A stretch of DNA of 36,919 bases from JBBDSV01 sp040904785 (GTDB lineage Bacteria; Actinomycetota; Nitriliruptoria; Nitriliruptorales; Nitriliruptoraceae): NCBI GenBank assembly GCA_040904785.1, contig JBBDSV010000051.1, positions 1 through 36,919 on the forward strand, read 5' to 3'. The position numbers and the translations under genes were made by a program. Numbering within the stretch: position 1 is the stretch's first letter; each line of letters starts with the position of its first letter. Positions 30,731 to 36,919 of the stretch are shown in pieces. The notes beneath the pieces were generated by a model that saw nothing but the letters and a program-made list of their open reading frames with translations, had not been told where the DNA came from and ran no database searches.

Positions 30731-32170
30731 TCAGCGACCGCGACGACGCGCCGCGCGAGACGATTGCTGCAATCCGGCGAACCCGCCCGGCGGTCGCCCC
30801 GGTGTCGGTGCCTGAAGCTGCCGCAAGGCGGATGCCTGCGCGGCGCGACCCTTGGCGCCGGTCGGCTTGCCCGAATTCTTCCCAGCCATCTTCGCCGCGC
30901 TCTTCATGACCTTCTGCAGGTGCTCGAACTGCTTGACGAGGCGATTGACCTCGGTCACCGTCCGACCGGCACCGGCGGCGATACGACGTCGGCGCCGGCC
31001 ATTGAGGATCTTGGGGTCGTGCCGTTCCTGTGGCGTCATCGACCGGATGATTGCTTCGACGTGCGCGAGTTGGCGCTCGTCGATGTCGGCTCCCTTGAGC
31101 TGCTGGGACATGCCGGGGACCATGCCGAGCAGACCTTGGAGTGGCCCCATGCGCTTGACCATCTGCATCTGCTGCAGGAAGTCGTCGAGCGTGAAGTCGC
31201 CTCGCAGCAACGCCTCTTCGGCGTGTGCGGCCTCTTGTTCAGTGTAGGTCGCCTCCGCCTTCTCGATGAGCGTCATCATGTCGCCCATGCCGAGAATGCG
31301 TGACGCCATGCGATCGGGGTGGAAGACCTCGAAGTCGTTGAGCGATTCGCCGATGGAGGCGAACAGGATGGGCGCACCGGTGACCTCGCGCACCGACAGC
31401 GCTGCGCCACCGCGCGCGTCACCGTCGAGCTTGGACAGGATCACCCCGTCGAAGCCGACGTGGTCGTGGAAGGCCTTGGCGACGTTCACCGCTTCCTGGC
31501 CGATCATCGCGTCGATCACGAACAGCGTCTGTGTCGCATCGACGGCGGCACGGATGTCACGTGCCTGCGCCAACAGTTCGTCGTCAACGTGCAACCGACC
31601 GGCGGTGTCGACGATGACGACGTCACAGCCCGTGTCGCGCGCCTTGCTGATCGAATCCCGTGCGACGGCCACCGGATCGCCGGAGGTGACCGGTGCGTAG
31701 GCGTGGACGCTGGCCCGTTCGGCGGTGATCTTCAGCTGTTCGACGGCGGCCGGGCGTTGCAGATCGCAGGCGACGAGCATCGGACGGCGCCCCTTCGACG
31801 CCAGCAGCGCTCCGAGCTTTCCCGCCGCGGTCGTCTTCCCCGATCCCTGCAGACCGGCGAGCATGATGACAGCAGGCGACCCGCGGAGCTCGAGTGAGAC
31901 GGTCGTCCCGCCGAGCGCCCGTTCGAGTTCGTCGCTTACCGCCTTGACGACCTGTTGCGACGGATTGAGCGCCGCGGAGCTCTCGGTTCCGACGAGTGTG
32001 TCCCGCAGCCGAGCGACGACGTCGCCCACCACCGTGTAGTTGACGTCGGCGTCGAGCAGTGCACGCCGGATGTCCTGCAGCGTCGCGTCGACCGTCGACT
32101 CGTCGAGCCGCCCGCGCCCTCGGACGTGACCGAGCGCGGCGTCGAGCTTCGCGCTGAGCGTGTCGAACAC
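30731..32170 (-). CDS. ffh: Signal recognition particle protein Ffh
   Basis: Ffh binds 4.5S RNA and signal sequences of nascent membrane proteins. The 479-residue product has the N domain, the G domain with GLQGSGKTTAAGK (106-118), DLQRPAAVEQL, VDTAGRLHVDDEL and LSKLDGDARGGAAL, and a Met-rich M domain (LQQMQMVKRMGPLQGLLGMVPGM) followed by the GRRRRRIAAGAGR RNA-binding part. The GTG at 32170 gives the normal N-terminus MFDTLSAKLDAAL; the ribosome binding site is weak. TAGGCT at 32242-32237 could be a -10 box, but no -35 is visible. It pairs with ftsY directly upstream. Confidence 0.97.
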   Translation of the reverse strand: MFDTLSAKLDAALGHVRGRGRLDESTVDATLQDIRRALLDADVNYTVVGDVVARLRDTLVGTESSAALNPSQQVVKAVSDELERALGGTTVSLELRGSPAVIMLAGLQGSGKTTAAGKLGALLASKGRRPMLVACDLQRPAAVEQLKITAERASVHAYAPVTSGDPVAVARDSISKARDTGCDVVIVDTAGRLHVDDELLAQARDIRAAVDATQTLFVIDAMIGQEAVNVAKAFHDHVGFDGVILSKLDGDARGGAALSVREVTGAPILFASIGESLNDFEVFHPDRMASRILGMGDMMTLIEKAEATYTEQEAAHAEEALLRGDFTLDDFLQQMQMVKRMGPLQGLLGMVPGMSQQLKGADIDERQLAHVEAIIRSMTPQERHDPKILNGRRRRRIAAGAGRTVTEVNRLVKQFEHLQKVMKSAAKMAGKNSGKPTGAKGRAAQASALRQLQAPTPGRPPGGFAGLQQSSRAARRRGR

Positions 32171-32273
32171 GGTGACTGCCGTTCTTGCGGTGAGGTCAGA
32201 CCGACGCGGCCGACGCGGCGCGCCCGGCCGGCTGCGAGCCTAGCGGCCGGTTCCACAGCGACCGGCGAGACGG

Positions 32274-33383
32274 TCAGTCGTCTCGGGCGAGCAATGCGTC
32301 GACGAATGCGGTCGGGTCGAAGTCCGCGAGGTCGTCGATGCCTTCGCCGAGCCCGGCGAGCTTGACGGGAATCCCGAGCTCGCGCTGGATGGCGATGACG
32401 ATGCCGCCCTTCGACGACCCGTCGAGCTTGGTGAGCGCAACGCCGCTGACGTCGACTGCCTCGAGGAATGCCCGCGCCTGCGCGATGCCGTTCTGTCCGG
32501 TGGTCGCGTCGAGCACCAGCAGCGTTTCGTCGACCATGCCGGCCTGCTTGACAAGGACCCGCTTGACCTTGCCGAGTTCGTCCATCAGCGCGCGCTTGTT
32601 GTGCAGTCGGCCAGCCGTGTCGACGATGAGGAGGTCGGCGCCGGCTGAACGGGCAACATCGTGGGCCTCGTAGGCGACGCTCGCCGGGTCAGCGCCCTCA
32701 TCCTTGCGCACAAGTGTCGCTCCGGTGCGCTCGGCCCACACGGCAAGCTGTTCTCCGGCAGCCGCACGGAAGGTGTCCGCTGCGGCGAGCACGACCGTGC
32801 GGCCAGCCGCGATCTCTCGCGCGGCGAGTTTCCCGATCGTCGTCGTCTTGCCTGTTCCGTTGACGCCGGTGACGAGCCAGACGGCCGGCCGTTGGGTGGT
32901 CACCAGGCCCCGGTCCGACGTTTCGAGAAACTCGCGCAGCGTCGTGGCGAGCAGTTCGGTCACATCCTCGGCGCTCTTCGCGCCCGTTTCGCGGCTGCGA
33001 CGACGCACCGTGTCGACGATGTCCGTGGCGGCGGCGACCCCGACATCAGCGACGATGAGCGCCTCCTCGAGACCTTCCCACGCAGCGTCGTCGATGCCGC
33101 GCCCGAAGGCGTCTGCGAGTGATCGTGCCAGCACGTTGCGTGTCCGGGCGATGCGGCCCCGCCACGACGGCGTGGCACCACCATGGGGTGTCTCGTCCTC
33201 CGACGCCGCCGGCCGAGACACGGCGGCAGTCGCCGCGGTGTGCCCTTCGTCACGCTCACGGTGCGGCTGTCGAGGTGCTCCCTTGCGCATATCGCCCGAC
33301 CGGCGGCGGGCAGCGACGACCACGCCCGCCATCACGAAAACGGAGAAAACGACCACGAGCATGACGATGAGCTGGATGTCCAT
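32274..33383 (-). CDS. ftsY: Signal recognition particle receptor FtsY
   Basis: FtsY docks the SRP-ribosome complex at the membrane. The 369-residue product begins with one hydrophobic segment (residues about 4-25), then a polar, poorly conserved stretch to about 75. The N and G domains follow with TGVNGTGKTTTIGK (172-185), AADTFRAAAGEQL, VDTAGRLHNKRALMDEL and LTKLDGSSKGG. The N-terminal membrane segment is typical of actinobacterial FtsY. The ATG at 33383 has GAGGA about ten bases upstream, and its stop is 103 bp before ffh. Confidence 0.97.
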   Translation of the reverse strand: MDIQLIVMLVVVFSVFVMAGVVVAARRRSGDMRKGAPRQPHRERDEGHTAATAAVSRPAASEDETPHGGATPSWRGRIARTRNVLARSLADAFGRGIDDAAWEGLEEALIVADVGVAAATDIVDTVRRRSRETGAKSAEDVTELLATTLREFLETSDRGLVTTQRPAVWLVTGVNGTGKTTTIGKLAAREIAAGRTVVLAAADTFRAAAGEQLAVWAERTGATLVRKDEGADPASVAYEAHDVARSAGADLLIVDTAGRLHNKRALMDELGKVKRVLVKQAGMVDETLLVLDATTGQNGIAQARAFLEAVDVSGVALTKLDGSSKGGIVIAIQRELGIPVKLAGLGEGIDDLADFDPTAFVDALLARDD

Positions 33384-33449
33384 GGTGTCGAATTCCTCGT
33401 CGCAGGATCGGTACGCGAACGCGCGACGCCACGCGTCCCGCGTTCGCCG

Positions 33450-36400
33450 CTACGGCCGTGCAGTCGCCGCGTAGGCAATGTCGACGTCGGCCGTACGGCC
33501 TTCCAGCACCACCTCATCGACGTCGTCGAGGCGTTCGGCGACCACCTTGGTGACGCCGTCGGCTCCCATGGTGATGCCGTACAGCACGTCGGCGATCTCC
33601 ATCGTCCGCTTCTGGTGGGTCACCATGATCACCTGTGCGGCGCCCTTGAAGCTGAAGACCACGCGCAACAGCCGTTGGAGGTTGACGTCGTCGAGCGCCG
33701 CGTCGACCTCGTCGAGGACGTAGAACGGACTCGGTCGTGCCCGGAAGATCGCGAACACGAACGCGAGCACCGTCAACGAGCGCTCGCCCCCCGACAGCAA
33801 CGACAGTCGCGTCACCCGCTTGCCGGGCGGACGCGCCTCGACGTCGACGCCGGCGCGCAGCAGGTCGTCGGCATCGGTCATGACCAAACGACCGCGCCCA
33901 CCGGGAAACACGGTCGCGAAGGTCTGCTCGAACTCGCGGGCGACGTCGTCGAACGCCTCCTTGAACACGACACGGATGCGGTCGTCTACCGCACTGATGA
34001 CCTCCTCGAGATCGCGGCGGGACCGACGCAGGTCATCGAGCTGGTCGGACAAGAACGCGTGGCGTTCCTCGAGCGCATTGAACTCCTCGAGCGCCAACGG
34101 ATTGACCCGCCCGAGCAACCCGAGCTTGCGCACGAGAACGTCCTCGCGCTGCGACAACTCGTCGTCGTCGTATTCCGAGGGATCGGGATGTTCTGCGCGG
34201 ACGTCGTCGGGGTTCAGCGACAGTTGAGAACGCAACCGCGCCTCAAGGGCCTCGAGTTGATTGGCCGCTTGCGCCCGACGAAGATCGGCGGCATGACGGG
34301 ACTCGCGCTGCGTGTCACGCTCTGCCGCGAGCCGCTGTTCTTCGTCGCGCGCTGTGGCCAACTTCGCGCGAACGTCGTCGAGCTCGGTCGCAACGTTCGA
34401 GCGGGCCTGCTCGGCCTCATCGATGCTGCCATCCAATGCGTCGAGCGCCGCACGGGCGATGACGGCGAGCTCACCACAACGTTCGATTCCCTGCCGGCGC
34501 AGCTCGCGACGACGGGCCGCGTCGGCGAGCGCCGTTTCGACCTCGTCGGCCTCTCGTCGCAGAGTTTCGGCCTGCAGTTCGAGATGGCGGACCTGTTCGG
34601 TGGTCCGCTCCAACTTGACCCGCGCGTCGAGCTCGGCTTCACGGGCACGCTCGACGGCCTCATCGAGTTCGACGGCCGCAGGATCGCCACCCTCGGCGTC
34701 GGCAGCGTCCTCGTCGTCGACGACGGGACCGCGACCGTGCAATTCCGAGAGCGCCGCACGGTCGCGCTCAAGCACCTGTTCGAGCTCGCCACGTTGTCCG
34801 TCGACGACTTCGCGTTGCGTCGTCAGCGAATGCAATTCCTTGTTGAGCCGCGCGAGCCGCTCAGCCGCACCGGTGATCCGCGCGTCGGATTCGTTGATCC
34901 GCTCGGTCGCAAGCGCAAGGTCGCGGCGCGCTTCTTCGACCGCGGCCTCCGCGTCCCGACGGCGCAGTGCGAGCGTTTCGAGCTCGTCAGCCAGCTCTTG
35001 TGCCTTGTCCTCAGCAACCTCCGCCGCCGCGGCCGTGGCCACCGCAGAATGTTCCTCAGATCCTGCGGCGCGATAGCCGTCCGGGCCGGCGACATCGCCG
35101 TCGGGCGTGACGAACGACGACGACGGATACGCCGTGTGCAGGCGGACCGCGGTTTCCCAGTCGTCGACGAGATGGCCGTAGCGCAGCCAGCGGCGCAACG
35201 CGTGCACAACCCGTGACGAGGCCTGACGGTCGTCGGCGGGATGAACGAACGCCGTCAACGGCCGCGCGCCGTCGACCGCGAGTTCATCCTGGTCCGCGCC
35301 GTCTGCCGGTGCGGCGGCGATGACGACCGCACGCCCCGACGACGTCGACCGCAGCCACGAGATGGCATCACGCGCCTGATCGCGATCACCGACGACGACC
35401 GCTTCGCCGACCTGTCCCAGTGCCGCAGCGACCGCTACGGCGGCGTCGGGATCGACCCGCACATGGTCGGCCACTCGACCGAGCACGCCGGTGGAGGTGC
35501 GCGCCAGCAGCGCCGCAGTGCCCGCATCAGACTCTGCCAGTGCCGCACGGAGTGCCTCGGCCCGCGCCGCGTGGGAGACCCGCTGCGCGTCGAGGTCGCG
35601 CATCCGATCACGAAGTGCCTCCAGCTCGGCATCACGCTCGGCAAGCGCGGCCTCGGCGTCTTCGAGTGCGTCGGTCAGTTCGACCTCGCGCACGTCGAGC
35701 CGTTGGATCTCCTCTTGCACACCGGCCGATTCGCGTTCGGCCTCGGTGATGCGTGCGTCGAGACTGGTCAGGGACGCCGTTACGCGTCCGAGCTCGCTCT
35801 CCGCCGAGGCGATGGCGCCGCGGAGCGCGGAAACCTCGCCTTCCCAGCGCACCAGCCGTTCGCGTTGTTCGGCACGCCGTCGGCGGTCGGCCTGCACGGC
35901 CTGTTCGTGGTCGCGCCGAGCCGTCTCGGCCTCACGGCGCGCGGCGACGGCTGCATCGAGGCGTTGGCGATCCTTCGCCTGGTCGGCTTCGCGCTCGGCT
36001 CGCTCGGTGTCGATCCGTTCGGCATGGGCCCGCAGATCGGCAGGCGGGCGGCCCGCCAGCGGTTCGTCGACATATTCGACGAGGTGGCGCCGCTTGGCGT
36101 CGATGAGATCGGCCGTACCGCGAATTCGTTCCCGCAGCGACGCAAGCGCGTGGTGGATTCCGCCGTACCGCTCGACGTCCTGCGCCAGCCGCGCGGCGCG
36201 CTCATCGAGCGCGGTGACACGTGCTCGGCACTCCTCGAGGGCCGACTCGAGCGACGCGACCTTTGCCGCAGTGGCATCGCTGTCCTTGCGCTGTTCGTCG
36301 ACCTGCTCGGTCAGGCGGTGCAGTTCACGCGCAGCACGTGCGACGCGCACCTCCCGGAGTTCGGCCTGCAGTGCCGCATGCTTGTCGGCTGCTTCGGCCT

Positions 36401-36919
36401 GCCGCTCCAGCGGGCGCAGTTGGCGCCGCAGCTCGCGAAGCACGGTCTGGAGCTTGTCGATGTGCTCGTCGACCTGTTCGAGCTTGCGGACCGCACGCTC
36501 GCGACGCCGACGATGCTTGAGAATCCCGGCGGCCTCTTCGATGTAGCGGCGGCGCTCTTCCGGCTTGGCGTTGAGGATCTCGTCGAGCTGCCCCTGGCCC
36601 ACGATCGTGTGCAACTCACGGCCGAGTCCGGTGTCCGACAGCAGCTCTTGCACGTCGAGTGCGCGAACCTCGGCGCCGTTGATCTCGTAGGTCGTCTCAC
36701 CGTCGTGGTGGATGACGCGCGCGATGCGGACTTCGCTGAATTCGGCGGCGCTGGCGGCGGTACCGACCCCTCCCTGCAGCTGCCCGTCGGAGTTGTCGAT
36801 GACGATCTCGACGCGGGACTGGGTCGCGCGGCTGCGTGTCGGTGACCCGGCGAAGATGACATCCGACATCGATCCGCCGCGCACCTTCTTGGCCGAATGC
36901 GTGCCGAGCACCCAGGCGA
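33450..36919 (-). CDS. smc: Chromosome segregation protein SMC, 5' end cut by window edge
   Basis: SMC is the condensin ATPase that organises and segregates the chromosome. About 1156 codons are present and the frame continues past the right edge (AWVLGTHSAKKVRGGSMSDV is the first part seen). The N-terminal Walker A is therefore just outside. Present are the N-terminal head remainder (VIFAGSPTRSRATQSRVEI, HTIVGQGQLDEILNAKP), long coiled coils, and a hinge near GVLGRVADHVRVDPDAAVAV. The C-terminal head has LSLLSGGERSLTVLAFVFAI and FYVLDEVDAALDDVN. It ends in TAG, one of two such stops in the window. It lies 66 bp before ftsY, the usual arrangement. Confidence 0.97.
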   Translation of the reverse strand, partial: AWVLGTHSAKKVRGGSMSDVIFAGSPTRSRATQSRVEIVIDNSDGQLQGGVGTAASAAEFSEVRIARVIHHDGETTYEINGAEVRALDVQELLSDTGLGRELHTIVGQGQLDEILNAKPEERRRYIEEAAGILKHRRRRERAVRKLEQVDEHIDKLQTVLRELRRQLRPLERQAEAADKHAALQAELREVRVARAARELHRLTEQVDEQRKDSDATAAKVASLESALEECRARVTALDERAARLAQDVERYGGIHHALASLRERIRGTADLIDAKRRHLVEYVDEPLAGRPPADLRAHAERIDTERAEREADQAKDRQRLDAAVAARREAETARRDHEQAVQADRRRRAEQRERLVRWEGEVSALRGAIASAESELGRVTASLTSLDARITEAERESAGVQEEIQRLDVREVELTDALEDAEAALAERDAELEALRDRMRDLDAQRVSHAARAEALRAALAESDAGTAALLARTSTGVLGRVADHVRVDPDAAVAVAAALGQVGEAVVVGDRDQARDAISWLRSTSSGRAVVIAAAPADGADQDELAVDGARPLTAFVHPADDRQASSRVVHALRRWLRYGHLVDDWETAVRLHTAYPSSSFVTPDGDVAGPDGYRAAGSEEHSAVATAAAAEVAEDKAQELADELETLALRRRDAEAAVEEARRDLALATERINESDARITGAAERLARLNKELHSLTTQREVVDGQRGELEQVLERDRAALSELHGRGPVVDDEDAADAEGGDPAAVELDEAVERAREAELDARVKLERTTEQVRHLELQAETLRREADEVETALADAARRRELRRQGIERCGELAVIARAALDALDGSIDEAEQARSNVATELDDVRAKLATARDEEQRLAAERDTQRESRHAADLRRAQAANQLEALEARLRSQLSLNPDDVRAEHPDPSEYDDDELSQREDVLVRKLGLLGRVNPLALEEFNALEERHAFLSDQLDDLRRSRRDLEEVISAVDDRIRVVFKEAFDDVAREFEQTFATVFPGGRGRLVMTDADDLLRAGVDVEARPPGKRVTRLSLLSGGERSLTVLAFVFAIFRARPSPFYVLDEVDAALDDVNLQRLLRVVFSFKGAAQVIMVTHQKRTMEIADVLYGITMGADGVTKVVAERLDDVDEVVLEGRTADVDIAYAATARP

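Noticed and set aside
33183..36845. Long + strand frames opposite ftsY and smc (33183-35216, 35241-36845)
   Set aside because: They mirror the smc/ftsY codon pattern on the opposite strand and have no recognisable motifs or ribosome binding sites.

Overview
The window is GC-rich and almost entirely coding. It reads as a chromosomal housekeeping segment of an actinobacterium. The order smc-ftsY-ffh-rpsP-khpA-rimM-trmD-rplS-lepB-rnhB-DUF2469-yraN-comM-dprA-xerC-whiG-(M23)-rpsB-tsf-pyrH-frr-cdsA-rlmN-dxr-rseP-ispG-rimP-nusA-ylxR-infB-ylxP-rbfA-truB-ribF-rpsO-pnp is the classical actinobacterial arrangement. The DUF2469 gene and the WhiG-type sigma factor point the same way. A class such as Acidimicrobiia is my best guess, but that is inference. 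Of 36 genes whose stop is visible, 34 end in TGA, two (truB and smc) in TAG and none in TAA. GTG starts are very common and many neighbours overlap by 4 bp (GTGA or ATGA). A 10-N run shows the sequence is scaffolded.

Layout. All genes are on the minus strand except rnhB. From high to low coordinates: 36919-30079 holds smc (5' end outside the window), ftsY, ffh, rpsP and khpA (chromosome structure, SRP targeting, ribosome). 29828-27268 holds rimM, trmD, rplS and lepB. 27319-26132 holds the inverted rnhB, a DUF2469 gene and an unlisted 38-residue membrane ORF. 25980-21977 holds yraN-comM-dprA, overlapping as one unit and concerned with incoming single-stranded DNA, followed by xerC from its own promoter. 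21976-19523 holds whiG and a secreted two-domain protein. 19289-16121 holds rpsB, tsf, pyrH and frr. 16070-10128 holds cdsA, rlmN, dxr, rseP and ispG (phospholipid and isoprenoid synthesis, rRNA/tRNA methylation, membrane proteolysis). 9854-2322 holds rimP-nusA-ylxR-infB-ylxP-rbfA-truB-ribF (transcription termination, initiation factor, ribosome maturation, tRNA pseudouridylation, flavin cofactors). 2096-1 holds rpsO and the 5' part of pnp.

Most of the window is ordinary. The points that deserve attention are these. An in-frame amber codon splits truB between its catalytic domain and a still-open C-terminal domain that ends 8 bp inside ribF. A secreted protein fuses an M23-like domain lacking most of its zinc/catalytic residues to a serine alpha/beta hydrolase. 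A single gene, rnhB, is inverted inside an otherwise collinear cluster and overlaps lepB tail to tail. A tiny membrane ORF has a strong ribosome binding site. RseP has an insert and an altered second membrane motif. Strong hairpins lie in the rimP-nusA leader, between rpsB and tsf, and after tsf. I see no mobile element, CRISPR array, tRNA or rRNA. No gene-free stretch exceeds 300 bases. I found no clearly new multi-gene system here.
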